Shown here: positions 8,594 to 17,361 of the stretch, piece after piece
How positions within the stretch are numbered: the first letter of the stretch is position 1
How the letters are laid out: the number at the start of each line of letters is the position of its first letter
Source of the DNA: Mycobacteroides sp. LB1
Lineage (GTDB): Bacteria > Actinomycetota > Actinomycetes > Mycobacteriales > Mycobacteriaceae
NCBI RefSeq assembly: GCF_013449725.1
Contig: NZ_JACCFF010000001.1
Coordinates: forward strand, 930,001-994,000
Reading direction: 5' to 3'
DNA: 64,000 nucleotides
Program-made: the position numbers and the translations under genes
The notes under the pieces: model-generated
Database searches by the model: none
Told to the model about the DNA's origin: nothing
Seen by the model: the letters and a program-made list of their open reading frames with translations, nothing else

Positions 8594-9864
8594 TGGACTC
8601 CTTTGGGCGCCTTCTGCGTCATGAAGCCGAACATGTATCCGGCTACGCGACGCATTTGGATCTCCTCGGCGCCTTCGGTGATGCGGTAGCGCCGGTGGTG
8701 GCGGTAGATGTGTTCGAAGGGCATGTGTCGTGAGTATCCCAGTCCGCCGTGGATCTGCATGGCGCGATCGGCCGCGTCGCAACACAGCCGGTTGGCGATG
8801 TAGTTACACATCGACACCTGCTCGGAGACCGAGAACGGGCCATAGGTGTCCATCGACCATGCGGTTTTATGGATCAGTGCGCGCAGCATCTCGCATTGAG
8901 TCTGCAGCTCGACGAGCGGAAACTGGATGGCCTGGTTCGACGCCAGTGGTTTCCCAAAGGGCTTGCGTTCCTTGGCATATTCGATCGACCGGTCGATGCA
9001 GTGCTGAGCGGCCCCGAGACTGGAGGCGGCCTGCCGAATCCGGTTCTCGTTGAAGAAGTGCTGCACAACACCCAGCCCGTGTCCCTCTCCACCGAATATC
9101 GCCGAGTCGGGAACCCGCACATCGGTCAACGAGATGTGGGCGTGGTCGGTGGGCATGTTGAACGTCCACAGGTATTCCTCGACCTTGAAGCCCGGGGCAT
9201 CCGCGGGCACCAGGAATGCGGTGATGCCATGCCCGTCACCCGGTTCGCCGGAGCTGCGGGCGAAAATCAGGTCGGCGTTGGCAATGTGCACACCGGTGTT
9301 CCATGTCTTTTCGCCATTGATAACCCAGCCATCGCCGTCACGGATCGCACTGGTTTCCATATGGGTGGCATCGGAGCCGTGTTCAGGCTCGGTGATGCCG
9401 AATGCGAAGAACTTTGTGCCACTGGCGAGTCCCTCGACCCAGTCGGCCTTCTGCTCCGGGGAGCCGTACTCCAGCATGAGCAGCAGCCCCACGTTGTTGC
9501 CGACGATGGCGTGCTCGTTCTGCAGGTCGCAGTGCAGTCCGAGGCCACGCCGTGCCAGGTGCTCACGAATGACCGCCATACCCAGGTTGGACCCGTCACG
9601 TCCGCCGAATTCCGCAGGGAATGGGTATCGAAGGTGGCCTGCGGCGTCGGCTCGCCGACGGGCCTCGGCGAGCAGCGCCTCCCACTCGCCGTTGGGCAGA
9701 CCACCACGGTCCCAGTCGGTTCGGGCATCCTCTCGTCGGTGATCGAAGAACCGCATGTTGTCATCGGCCTGTTCGAGCGGCACGATCTCGTGCTCGATGA
9801 ACTCATCGAGCACGCCGAGATAATCGACGAGCTCTGGCGGGAGTTCAAAATTCATGGAGTCCAT
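8590..9864 (-). CDS. acyl-CoA dehydrogenase family protein
   Basis: FAD-dependent acyl-CoA dehydrogenase, 424 residues, introducing the alpha-beta double bond in an acyl-CoA thioester. Visible motifs: FAFGITEPEHGSDATHMET and GWVINGEKTWNTG in the middle domain (about 150-190), ASSLGAAQHCIDRSIEYAKERK, and the C-terminal helix QIHGGLGYSRHMPFEHIYR followed by ITEGAEEIQ. The start is ATG 9864 or the in-frame ATG nine bases later. It sits eight bases after the phosphotransferase-like gene and overlaps gntK. Substrate unknown; the partner genes are common companions of acyl-CoA dehydrogenases in actinobacteria. Confidence 0.92.
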   Translation of the reverse strand: MDSMNFELPPELVDYLGVLDEFIEHEIVPLEQADDNMRFFDHRREDARTDWDRGGLPNGEWEALLAEARRRADAAGHLRYPFPAEFGGRDGSNLGMAVIREHLARRGLGLHCDLQNEHAIVGNNVGLLLMLEYGSPEQKADWVEGLASGTKFFAFGITEPEHGSDATHMETSAIRDGDGWVINGEKTWNTGVHIANADLIFARSSGEPGDGHGITAFLVPADAPGFKVEEYLWTFNMPTDHAHISLTDVRVPDSAIFGGEGHGLGVVQHFFNENRIRQAASSLGAAQHCIDRSIEYAKERKPFGKPLASNQAIQFPLVELQTQCEMLRALIHKTAWSMDTYGPFSVSEQVSMCNYIANRLCCDAADRAMQIHGGLGYSRHMPFEHIYRHHRRYRITEGAEEIQMRRVAGYMFGFMTQKAPKGVQ

Positions 9865-9871
9865 TCCCTGT

Positions 9872-10861
9872 CTATGGTTTGGTCAGCATCAACAAGTCCC
9901 ACTCGATCTCGGGAATTCGGCGGCCACTGGCGGCCATCACGATGTCCCGCACGCTTCCGTCGAGGTAGGACGCTGTCTGCGCGGCAAGACCCACTCCCCA
10001 CCACAGCGTGCCGAGCACCTTCCACCACTGGAACCGTTCGGAATCGAAAGTCCCGCCTTCGCCTTCGTACGCTCGCACGAATACGTCACGGCCCGCGAAC
10101 CCGCCGAACTCGCGGTCGTCCACACCGAACCGCCACATGCGCAGCGCCGACCAGGCCACGTCACGCATGGGGTCACCAAAGCGAGTGGTGCCCTCCCAGT
10201 CCAGCACGGCGCGCAGCCCATCCTCGCCGACGATGATGTTGCCGTTGCGAATATCGGTGTGCACCAAGCACCGTCGAGCGGGCGGTCCCGGCATGCGCTC
10301 GGTCAGCCAGTAGAGCGTGCGCTGGAACACCGGCCGATCCGGGAGTAGCCCCACGACGCCCTCGCGCATCTGCTCCAACATGACGACCGCGGGCTCGGCC
10401 TCTCGATCGCCGGGAAGGTCGGGCGGCGCCATCGCCGGATCGATCCCGTGCAGCCGCCCCATTGCCGCACCGAGCTGGCCCGCCACCAGATCGTCGATCC
10501 CCTGGGACTGCACCAGCCGAAGCACCTTGCGCGGCACCGTCTCCCCCGCGATGCGTTCGGAGATCATGAAAGGCGCACCCACATACGACGACTCTGAACA
10601 GACACCACGGATCCGTGGAACCGGAACACCGTTGCTACGCGCCAGCTCACGCACCCCGGCCTCACTGCTCACCGGAACCTGCTGCACCACCGCGGGCACA
10701 ATCGTCGCTACCAGCTCGAGAGTCTCATCCCCGGAAGTGGCGTCCAGCAGCACATTCCGCCGTCGGGCCCCCGCGGAGACACCGACCACACCCGACACCT
10801 GAAACGGCTTGCCGAACTCGTCGTGCAGGTAACGGGTCAGCCCTTCGGCCAGGTCGGTCAT
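9872..10861 (-). CDS. aminoglycoside phosphotransferase-like (APH/ChoK fold) kinase
   Basis: Protein-kinase-like fold of 329 residues from the ATG at 10861. The catalytic loop CLVHTDIRNGNIIV (HxD...N) lies near 205-218 and the metal-binding AVLDWEGTTRFGDPMRDVAW near 225. In actinobacteria such proteins next to acyl-CoA dehydrogenases are usually of the ACAD10-like type and are thought to phosphorylate hydroxyacyl intermediates rather than antibiotics. That role is inferred; I see nothing that points to drug resistance. The start overlaps the DUF6285 stop as ATGA; four codons upstream are possible but less likely. Confidence 0.87.
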   Translation of the reverse strand: MTDLAEGLTRYLHDEFGKPFQVSGVVGVSAGARRRNVLLDATSGDETLELVATIVPAVVQQVPVSSEAGVRELARSNGVPVPRIRGVCSESSYVGAPFMISERIAGETVPRKVLRLVQSQGIDDLVAGQLGAAMGRLHGIDPAMAPPDLPGDREAEPAVVMLEQMREGVVGLLPDRPVFQRTLYWLTERMPGPPARRCLVHTDIRNGNIIVGEDGLRAVLDWEGTTRFGDPMRDVAWSALRMWRFGVDDREFGGFAGRDVFVRAYEGEGGTFDSERFQWWKVLGTLWWGVGLAAQTASYLDGSVRDIVMAASGRRIPEIEWDLLMLTKP

Positions 10862-11115
10862 GCCCCCTCCCACGCGTCGTAGCCGGGTTTAACCACTGCG
10901 AGCTCACCTCGAACCGCCTCGACCAGGTCCTCCCAGGTGGGATCTGCGGTAGACGGCGCCGGAACGGTGGTCAGCTCGCGCTGCAGAATCCTGGCGATAT
11001 TGGCACCGACGCGGGCTCGGTGTACCGAGGACGAGGGCAGCTCGGATTGGAGACCATCGAGCAACTCGGCGAGCGCACCCGCCAGTTCCGCTGCGGTCGG
11101 AATATAGGGCACCAC
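10858..11115 (-). CDS. DUF6285 domain protein
   Basis: Small protein of 85 residues with the family look: PTAAELAGALAELLDGL at the start, then RARVGANIARILQREL in the middle, mostly helical. DUF6285 proteins are typically encoded directly upstream of an APH-like kinase and an acyl-CoA dehydrogenase, exactly as here, and are presumed accessory to that kinase. Biochemical role unknown. It is the first gene of the leftward operon; start GTG 11115, or GTG one codon later. Confidence 0.8.
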   Translation of the reverse strand: MVPYIPTAAELAGALAELLDGLQSELPSSSVHRARVGANIARILQRELTTVPAPSTADPTWEDLVEAVRGELAVVKPGYDAWEGA

Positions 11116-11183
11116 CCGTTTGTACCTTCTATGGTGCGTCCCTCGCGGGAATAGCGGAGAAACACCAGGAGTTGCTGTAGATC

Positions 11184-12182
11184 ATGGCGAGACAGGTATC
11201 GATTCTGGACCTGGCGCGTGTTGCGCCGGACGAGACCGTGGCCGAGAGCTTCGCCGCTAGCGTCGAGATCGCACGGCACGCCGAAGCGCTGGGGTTTCAC
11301 CGCGTCTGGTACGCCGAGCACCACAACATGCGGTCCATTGCCTCATCAGCGACGAGCGTGCTGATCGGGCACGTGGCCACCCAGACGTCGACCATCCGAC
11401 TCGGCGCCGGCGGCATCATGCTGCCCAACCACTCGCCGCTGCAGATCGCCGAGCAGTTCGGCACCCTCGAGACCCTGCACCCGGGACGCATCGACCTCGG
11501 CCTCGGCCGCGCTCCGGGGACAGACCAAGTGACTCTCCGCGCATTGCGGCACTCCCCCGCCGACGCCGAGCACTTCCCACAGGACGTCATCGAGCTGCAG
11601 GCATATCTGGGTGAACAGAGTCGGGTCCCGGGTGTGACCGCAACCCCGGGGCACGGGACGCATGTGCCGCTCTACATCCTCGGCTCCTCGCTGTTCGGCG
11701 CGAAGCTGGCGGCCGTATTGGGCCTGCCCTACGGATTCGCTTCGCATTTCGCGCCGCCCGCCCTGCAGGATGCGATCGCGCTATACCGGCGAGAGTTCCA
11801 GCCGTCTGAGCAGTTGCAGGAGTCGTATGTCATCGCGGGGGTGAACGTGATTGCCGCGGACGATGACGCCACCGCGCAGGAGCAGCATCGCGCGGCACTG
11901 ATAGAACGCGCCAAGCTTTTCCTGCATCGAGGCGGTGGCCCACGCCTCACCGATGACGAGGCGCTCGCCGCTCTCGAGCTCCCTGCTGGACAACAGATTC
12001 AGGCGATGACTAAGTACTTCGCCGTCGGGACACCCGACCATGTGGGCGCATACCTGGACAACTTCGCGCAGCTGGCCGACGCCGACGAGCTCATCGTGGT
12101 CCCCAACGCGCCCGACCGGAAACTGCAGCTGAGATCGTTGGAGATCGTGGCCGAGGTGAGTGGGCTGACACCGCCCGATTGA
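11184..12182 (+). CDS. LLM class flavin-dependent oxidoreductase (luciferase-like)
   Basis: TIM-barrel flavin-dependent monooxygenase of the bacterial luciferase superfamily, 332 residues. Seen: VSILDLARVAPDET at the N-terminus, GFHRVWYAEHHNM near 38-50, RLGAGGIMLPNHSPLQIAEQFGTLE near 75-98, and RIDLGLGRAPGTDQ near 103. The FMN- or F420-binding character cannot be settled from sequence alone, but the AEHH motif is typical of the MsnO8-like FMN group. It is divergent from the DUF6285 operon. CAGGAG lies 12 bases before the ATG, a long spacing. Confidence 0.88.
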   Translation: MARQVSILDLARVAPDETVAESFAASVEIARHAEALGFHRVWYAEHHNMRSIASSATSVLIGHVATQTSTIRLGAGGIMLPNHSPLQIAEQFGTLETLHPGRIDLGLGRAPGTDQVTLRALRHSPADAEHFPQDVIELQAYLGEQSRVPGVTATPGHGTHVPLYILGSSLFGAKLAAVLGLPYGFASHFAPPALQDAIALYRREFQPSEQLQESYVIAGVNVIAADDDATAQEQHRAALIERAKLFLHRGGGPRLTDDEALAALELPAGQQIQAMTKYFAVGTPDHVGAYLDNFAQLADADELIVVPNAPDRKLQLRSLEIVAEVSGLTPPD

Positions 12183-12252
12183 ATTCACTTCTTTCACAGC
12201 CGTTTCAGGGTGCGTTGCCGGTGGGTGTGGTCAGTATTCGATATGAGTTCGA

Positions 12253-12400
12253 TTGGAGTGTTGGGGGGCGGCCCGCCGCCGGATCGCTGACGCCGAGCAG
12301 CTGGCACCGCGGTGTGGGTTGACCAGTGAGGTGTTGGCGCCGCAACTGCCGAATGTGGCCGAGGCGTTTCGCCGCGGTGGTCGATCAGACCGGTGTCAGG
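12253..12400 (+). pseudogene. DUF222 / 13E12-type HNH endonuclease remnant
   Basis: About 45 codons read ARRRIADAEQLAPRCGLTSE then VLAPQLPNVAEAF. This matches the central part of the mycobacterial 13E12/DUF222 family, where text of the type 'ARRRIxDAExLAPRRALTGEVLxPxLP' is usual. Complete family members run to several hundred residues and end in an HNH nuclease domain; here neither a proper start nor the nuclease half remains, and the fragment runs into the 3' end of the TetR gene. It is a decayed leftover of a family that often marks rearrangement sites in mycobacteria. Confidence 0.6.
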
Positions 12401-13055
12401 TGGCCCCAAAATCGTTCTCGGCCACGCCGTGGGTAATGAGCTCACCGATGGTGTGCGCGTGCAGGTGGCGCGCAGATCGGTCCAACTCGCCGCGCAGAAC
12501 TCGACCCATCGCGGGGATCAAGACACCGACCATCGCATCGGCGACGACGCCGGTGTCAAGGTCGGTCCGCAGAAAGCCTTGCTGCACACCTTGATTCAGA
12601 TAGTTCGCGGTGACCGCGGCAAGTCCGCCCGACAGTTGTTGTACCGATTCCGGCTTGGCCGCTGGGGCTTCTCTGAGCAGAACGCGGATCAGTACTGGCT
12701 CGTCGGCCGCCACATCCAACAACCGTACTGCGACGTCGCTGATCTGACGGGTGAACTCGGCAAGGCTGACCGCAGAGGCAGGGGCGTCCTCCCGCATGGC
12801 GTTGAGCATGCGGCGAATCGTGTGTTGCACGATCTCGTCCATCAATTCCGGTTTGCCCGCGAAGTAGCGGTACACCGTGCCCTGGCCGATCCGCAGATGC
12901 CCGGCGATGTCGGCCATCCGGGTGTTTGCGTATCCGCGTTGATCGAACACCTCGCAGGCACCGAGCAGGATCTCTTTGCGCCTGCGCTTCGTCAACTCGT
13001 CGTCGCGGCTGCCCACCCCGTTGGTCGAGGCAACGCTACGGACTCGGGGGCTCAC
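12396..13055 (-). CDS. TetR family transcriptional regulator
   Basis: TetR-type regulator, about 219 residues from the GTG at 13055. The helix-turn-helix is KEILLGACEVFDQRGYANTR, then MADIAGHLRIGQGTVYRYFAGK at about 41-62. The C-terminal domain (VAVRLLDVAADEP, GGLAAVTANYLNQGVQQG) resembles regulators of oxygenase genes, but no ligand can be read. A longer frame reaches 13130 but would overlap the divergent gene's start, so I prefer 13055. It is divergent from the MpaB-type oxygenase gene and probably controls it. Confidence 0.88.
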   Translation of the reverse strand: MSPRVRSVASTNGVGSRDDELTKRRRKEILLGACEVFDQRGYANTRMADIAGHLRIGQGTVYRYFAGKPELMDEIVQHTIRRMLNAMREDAPASAVSLAEFTRQISDVAVRLLDVAADEPVLIRVLLREAPAAKPESVQQLSGGLAAVTANYLNQGVQQGFLRTDLDTGVVADAMVGVLIPAMGRVLRGELDRSARHLHAHTIGELITHGVAENDFGAT

Positions 13056-13105
13056 AGCCTCGATCGTATGCCACGGGGATACGCCGGCAGCCTGTAGTAC
13101 ATTGG

Positions 13106-13121
13106 CTGAATGAATAGTCAG
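13106..13121. promoter_or_regulatory. candidate TetR operator over the start of the MpaB-type gene
   Basis: CTGAATGAATAGTCAG is an imperfect 16-base inverted repeat (CTGAxT...AxTCAG) that covers the ATG of the rightward gene. TAGTAC at 13095-13100 could be its -10 box on a nearly leaderless mRNA. Symmetry is modest. Confidence 0.35.
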
Positions 13122-14156
13122 TCCCCTCATGGGTCAGTGTTCTCGGCGCGGACCGCCGAACAAGTTCCGCTCGATCTGACCGGGCCCGGCACGCCGCTTT
13201 ACACGATCCTCAGTGACGCCACCGTCGCGTATGCCGGCTTCCCTGCATTCATCTACCTGACCCTGAGCCCCGAAGGAGGCAAAGGCGTAGACGATCACGA
13301 CCGCATCGCCAAGATCTCCGCACGCGAACAGGTGCGCCTTGAAGACATACTCATCCGCCTGATCGACACGCTGGACCTAACAATCGGCATCGTTTTCGCC
13401 GGCGACGAACGACCCGTCGTCGCCCAATCCTTACGTGAATTGCACCGACACATCGAGGGCCACCTGACTAGCGGCCAGCGCTACCACGCCTGGGAACGCG
13501 ACCTGTGGGCATGGTCCTGGGCCGGCATCATCAAACCGATCATGGACGTCCGCGAACAACTACGCGGATTCGAGTCCGAACAGTTCAAGCAGGACGCCTA
13601 CACCGGCTTCTTACAGATCGGCGCCCTCATCGGCGTCAAAGGTCTACCGGACACCTACGACGAATTCACCGTCTACTGGGATCAAACTTGGCTGCCATAC
13701 ATCGACACAGAACATGCACAGGCGCCCCACTTCCTGCTGAAGCAGTCCCTCGACCCGTCACCACCCCGGCTCGCACCGTGGTTGCCGCGCGCGGTGTATC
13801 TGGCGTTGTCCTGGCCCGTGCGGCACTTCCTGCGAACCAGTCTGCTCATGATCATCCCGCCGGAAATCGAACGGGCGCTCGGCATCTCCCGATCCAGGCT
13901 GGACGAACTTTCGATACGGGCGCAACGCAGGTTTTGGCGAATTGTCCCGCCCGTCCTGACCAGTCGTGGAGGTGAAGCGTTCTTCTGGGCCCGCCTCAAA
14001 TTCGGCAACCCGACCTGGCGCCATGGCCGCCACTACTCCCCGGAGTCGCTCGCCCAGTACCGCAACGACGTCAAAGCCGCACGCCAGAATAACCGCGCCG
14101 ACCCACCACGCCCCTCAACACGCGGACTACCGCCGCGCCCTCAGTCCACGAGCTAA
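13110..14156 (+). CDS. oxygenase MpaB family protein (DUF2236)
   Basis: 348-residue member of the DUF2236 family, which includes latex-clearing protein and fungal MpaB; several members are b-type haem oxygenases. Seen: YAGFPAFIYLTLSPEGGKGV near 45, RLIDTLDLTIGIVFAGDE near 90, and RELHRHIEGHLTSGQRYHAWERDLWAWSW near 115-143, a His-rich segment where the haem-binding and arginine residues lie. A Pro/Arg/Ser-rich tail begins at about 325. No membrane anchor or signal peptide. The substrate is unknown. The divergent TetR gene is the likely regulator. Confidence 0.85.
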   Translation: MNSQSPHGSVFSARTAEQVPLDLTGPGTPLYTILSDATVAYAGFPAFIYLTLSPEGGKGVDDHDRIAKISAREQVRLEDILIRLIDTLDLTIGIVFAGDERPVVAQSLRELHRHIEGHLTSGQRYHAWERDLWAWSWAGIIKPIMDVREQLRGFESEQFKQDAYTGFLQIGALIGVKGLPDTYDEFTVYWDQTWLPYIDTEHAQAPHFLLKQSLDPSPPRLAPWLPRAVYLALSWPVRHFLRTSLLMIIPPEIERALGISRSRLDELSIRAQRRFWRIVPPVLTSRGGEAFFWARLKFGNPTWRHGRHYSPESLAQYRNDVKAARQNNRADPPRPSTRGLPPRPQSTS

Positions 14157-14312
14157 GGGAACCCCATCGGACCCGAAAATCTGCCAAGAACCTGACACGA
14201 GACATCGACGCCAGCGAGGAAGTCGGCGTAGATGCCACACTCTCCCATGCCGCACAGTCGATTTGGCGGCGCGCCATCGACGCGGCGACGAGCGCGGTGA
14301 GACCGTCACCAC

Positions 14313-15830
14313 CTACCGGTTGATACGCGGCGACCGATCCGCCGCCGCGGTCAGGTAGCCCCTCGACAATGCGAGCGCGACCGTCACCACGGCGACCAAC
14401 ACATACACCGGCAGCAGATGCTCGAAATGGGTGTATCCGATGGAGAAGTGGACCGCCAGGACCGGCACCGTGCCGAATGCGCACCCGATCAGCAGTGACC
14501 ACCACACCCAGCGTTCGCCGCGGCGCCAGCCCCACAGACTGATCAGGAGCACCGCCAGCCCGGCACCCATCAACGCACCACCGAAGCCCGCGCGGTCATG
14601 TGCGATGAATGGCGGGAGGTGCTGATTGGCGGCGCGCAGCGCCTCGGAGCTGGTACCAAGGAAATCGAGATCGGTCGGTACGAACACCGACGTCAGCCCG
14701 ACAGTCGAGATCACCGCTCCGGCAACGAATAACCCGCCGCCGACGCCGATCATGAGCAGCTGCCCCCACAGCGCGCGTCGCCGCTGCGCCTCAGGCCCCT
14801 CCACGACAGGCGGCCAATGCGGTGTCGAGGGTGCACGCCACACCGCGAGCAGCAGCATGGGAAACAGAATGATCACCACAAGTGTGTGCAGCGGTTCGAG
14901 GAATCCCGTCACGAGGAAATAGAAGTATGTCAGGAAGGAGACGAGTCCGGATATCAACAAGGCATTGCGGGCCCAGCGATGCCCTTCCCTGATCCCGCCC
15001 CAGGCGAGCCCAAAATACAGAACTCCGATGCCAATCATGTTGCCCGCCATGGTCAGTCGGTCATGCTGCAGAAACCCGACCAGGTGATGGTTCACACCAC
15101 GCAAGTCGTCCACCGAAAGACCTAGGTAATCGCGGTCGTACCACAACAGCACCGGCCCCAACGCGATGGCGGCGGCCCCGATACCCGCGACGATCAGGCC
15201 GACCCCGACCAGCCCGCCCCATACCCACGCGGGCCATCCACGCGGATCGAACCCAATATCGTGCAACCTCTTTGGCGGCGATGTCGATGTCGCGGCCTCG
15301 ATCACCCGGTTGAACCAGCCCGGTCCGGCGGCGATCAACACCGCAGGTGTGGCCAGCACCGTCGTCGACGGATCGGCCAACGCGCGCACTGCGGTGTCGA
15401 TCTCGGGTTCAGTGAGCCGCACAGTGCCGCTATCAACAGACGCGGACACCGCGTCGACAAGCGGTGCCACGGCAGCGGCGGCTTCGGGTGTGGCGGCTAC
15501 GGCAATCACCCGGCACCGGCGATCAGCGGTCGCCTGCCGAATCGTGTCGATATCCGCGAGGCCCACCGGACCGATCTCGATGACGCCGGCTCCCTGTACC
15601 GGCAACACCGCAACGGCCTCGCGCGCGATCGATGGCGGGACTGTCGCCCCGAACCGGCCCTTCCATTCCGGTGGAACCGGCGGATGGTCGAACACCCACG
15701 GAATCCAGCGCCGGCCGCCGACGCGTGTCACCACCGCCGCCAGTACCTTCATCGCCCACACCCGCGTCCGGCGTCCACCGAAAACCGACGACGCGATAGG
15801 GCTTAACGGGTGATATGTCCAGTCCGGCAT
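14313..15830 (-). CDS. membrane protein with degenerate dihydroorotate-dehydrogenase-like N-domain and duplicated 4-TM unit
   Basis: About 505 residues from the ATG at 15830, a start chosen because the longer frame overlaps sseA. Residues 1-200 are soluble and resemble part of a dihydroorotate-dehydrogenase barrel (MPDWTYHPLSPIAS, IPWVFDHPPVP, LPVQGAGVIEIGPVG, VLIAAGPGWFNRVIEA), but without an obvious complete FMN site. Residues 210-505 hold about eight membrane helices as two repeats: DYLGLSVDDLRGVNHHLVGF...HDR...GxRWAR and DFLGTSSEALRAANQHLPPF...HDR...GERWVW. It resembles M. tuberculosis Rv2575 from memory. Function unknown. Confidence 0.75.
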   Translation of the reverse strand: MPDWTYHPLSPIASSVFGGRRTRVWAMKVLAAVVTRVGGRRWIPWVFDHPPVPPEWKGRFGATVPPSIAREAVAVLPVQGAGVIEIGPVGLADIDTIRQATADRRCRVIAVAATPEAAAAVAPLVDAVSASVDSGTVRLTEPEIDTAVRALADPSTTVLATPAVLIAAGPGWFNRVIEAATSTSPPKRLHDIGFDPRGWPAWVWGGLVGVGLIVAGIGAAAIALGPVLLWYDRDYLGLSVDDLRGVNHHLVGFLQHDRLTMAGNMIGIGVLYFGLAWGGIREGHRWARNALLISGLVSFLTYFYFLVTGFLEPLHTLVVIILFPMLLLAVWRAPSTPHWPPVVEGPEAQRRRALWGQLLMIGVGGGLFVAGAVISTVGLTSVFVPTDLDFLGTSSEALRAANQHLPPFIAHDRAGFGGALMGAGLAVLLISLWGWRRGERWVWWSLLIGCAFGTVPVLAVHFSIGYTHFEHLLPVYVLVAVVTVALALSRGYLTAAADRSPRINR

Positions 15831-15917
15831 TGGCGAATTCTCGCACCGCGACCAGCAACGCACCGCAGATCTGAACTCGGTATCCAACTCGGTGAGCCCC
15901 GCACTCGCGAACGCGAC

Positions 15918-15923
15918 TAGGCT
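15918..15923 (+). promoter_or_regulatory. -10 box of sseA, leaderless type
   Basis: TAGGCT ends 6 bases before the GTG start at 15930, so the transcript should begin at or next to the start codon. No ribosome-binding site is present, which agrees with leaderless translation. Confidence 0.55.
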
Positions 15924-15929
15924 CCAACC

Positions 15930-16832
15930 GTGACCCTTCCGGCCGACCCCAGCCCCGAATTCGCCGCCTACGCCCACCCCGAACGCCTTGTCTCGCCGGA
16001 CTGGCTTTCTGGGCACCTTGGCACACCCGGACTGTCCATCGTGGAGTCCGACGAGGATGTCCTGCTCTACGACATCGGGCACGTACCCGGCGCGGTGAAG
16101 ATCGACTGGCACGTCGACCTGAACGATGGCACGGTCCGGGACTACATCAATGGCGAGCAGTTCGCGGAACTAATGAACCGCAAGGGAATCCGTCGCGAGG
16201 ACACCGTCGTCATCTACGGCGACAAGTCCAACTGGTGGGCCGCCTACGCGCTCTGGGTTTTCACCCTGTTCGGTCACCCCGATGTGCGGCTCCTCGACGG
16301 CGGACGGGATCTGTGGATCTCCGAGGGCCGCGACACCACACTCGACGTCCCGGCCAAGTACATCGAGGGTTATCCCGTGGTGGACCGCAATGACGCCCCG
16401 ATCCGCGCATACGCGGACGACGTGCTGGGGCACCTGGGACACGGCCCGCTGATCGACGTGCGCTCCCCCGCTGAATACACCGGCGAACGCACCCACATGC
16501 CCGACTACCCGGAAGAAGGCGCCCTGCGCGGCGGGCACATCCCCACCGCCGTCTCCATCCCGTGGGCCAAGGCCGCCGCAGACGACAGCAGGTTCCGTCG
16601 GCGCCCCGAACTCGACGCCATTTATGGCGACGTGATCGCCGAAGATGGCGACATCGTCGCTTACTGCCGGATCGGTGAGCGCTCCAGCCACACCTGGTTC
16701 GTCCTGACGTACCTGCTGGGTGTCGAGGGTGTCCGCAACTACGACGGGTCCTGGACCGAATGGGGCAACCGGGTCCGCACACCGATCGTCAAGGGCGACA
16801 AGCCCGGCGCGATTCCTCCGCTAAAACAGTGA
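15930..16832 (+). CDS. sseA: thiosulfate/3-mercaptopyruvate sulfurtransferase SseA
   Basis: Two-domain rhodanese, 300 residues. The first, inactive-type domain spans about 20-145 ([40 protein letters not shown]). The second, about 165-290, has [30 protein letters not shown] and the active-site loop [13 protein letters not shown] with the catalytic Cys. It transfers sulfane sulfur to thiols or cyanide. Gene order sseA - SufE-like - accA3 matches M. tuberculosis Rv3283-Rv3285; SseA there is tied to SufE-like sulfur relay and oxidative stress. Its TGA overlaps the next start (GTGA). Confidence 0.93.
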   Translation: MTLPADPSPEFAAYAHPERLVSPDWLSGHLGTPGLSIVESDEDVLLYDIGHVPGAVKIDWHVDLNDGTVRDYINGEQFAELMNRKGIRREDTVVIYGDKSNWWAAYALWVFTLFGHPDVRLLDGGRDLWISEGRDTTLDVPAKYIEGYPVVDRNDAPIRAYADDVLGHLGHGPLIDVRSPAEYTGERTHMPDYPEEGALRGGHIPTAVSIPWAKAAADDSRFRRRPELDAIYGDVIAEDGDIVAYCRIGERSSHTWFVLTYLLGVEGVRNYDGSWTEWGNRVRTPIVKGDKPGAIPPLKQ

Positions 16833-17239
16833 CCCTTCCCGCCGAACTCGCCGAGATCGTCGCCGACTTCAAGGCCGTCGACGGGCAGGACAAGCTGCGG
16901 CTGCTCTTGGAGTTCTCGGGCGAATTACCTGACCTACCATCGCATTTGGAGCAGGCAGCGATGGAGCCGGTGCCGGAGTGCCAGTCACCTCTGTTTCTGG
17001 ACGTCGATTCCACCGACCGCTCCGGCGTCCGGTTGTATTTCAGCGCACCCGCCGAGGCTCCCACCACGCGTGGATTCGCCTCGATCCTGCATCAGGGGCT
17101 CGACGGGCAGTCCGCCGACGCGATCCTGGCGGTACCCGACGACTTCTATGCAGATCTTGGCCTGGCCGAGCTGATCAGCCCGCTGCGACTGCGGGGGATG
17201 TCGGCGATGTTGGCCCGGATCAAGCGGCGATTGGCCTAA
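16829..17239 (+). CDS. SufE-like sulfur acceptor protein
   Basis: 136-residue SufE-family protein, Rv3284 type. Seen: [21 protein letters not shown] near 12-32, the sulfur-accepting Cys in [13 protein letters not shown] near 45, and the closing [19 protein letters not shown]. SufE proteins receive persulfide sulfur from a donor, here plausibly SseA, since GTGA overlap couples the two genes. The start GTG 16829 is chosen over an upstream in-frame ATG that lies deep in sseA. Confidence 0.88.
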   Translation: MTLPAELAEIVADFKAVDGQDKLRLLLEFSGELPDLPSHLEQAAMEPVPECQSPLFLDVDSTDRSGVRLYFSAPAEAPTTRGFASILHQGLDGQSADAILAVPDDFYADLGLAELISPLRLRGMSAMLARIKRRLA

Positions 17240-17361
17240 ACCTACTCACGAGTAGGCAAAAGACACGCCCGGCGCACCCCAACCCTGATGTGTGCTTCGC
17301 GCCACGGATGCATAAACTCATTGCCGAGAAACTTAAGAAAGCGCTAAAACCAGGAGGCTCC

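Noticed and set aside
8749-10236. 495-residue plus-strand ORF opposite the acyl-CoA dehydrogenase and kinase genes
   Set aside because: It runs antisense to two clear enzyme genes and has no family motif.
9872-10861. Possible antibiotic-resistance aminoglycoside phosphotransferase
   Set aside because: The fold is shared, but the neighbours (DUF6285 and acyl-CoA dehydrogenase) and sequence style point to the metabolic ACAD10-like kinase group.
14157-14312. Short readable stretch (NLTRDIDASEEVGVDATLSH) after the MpaB-type gene
   Set aside because: About 40 codons without start, ribosome-binding site or recognised family; too little to call a gene.
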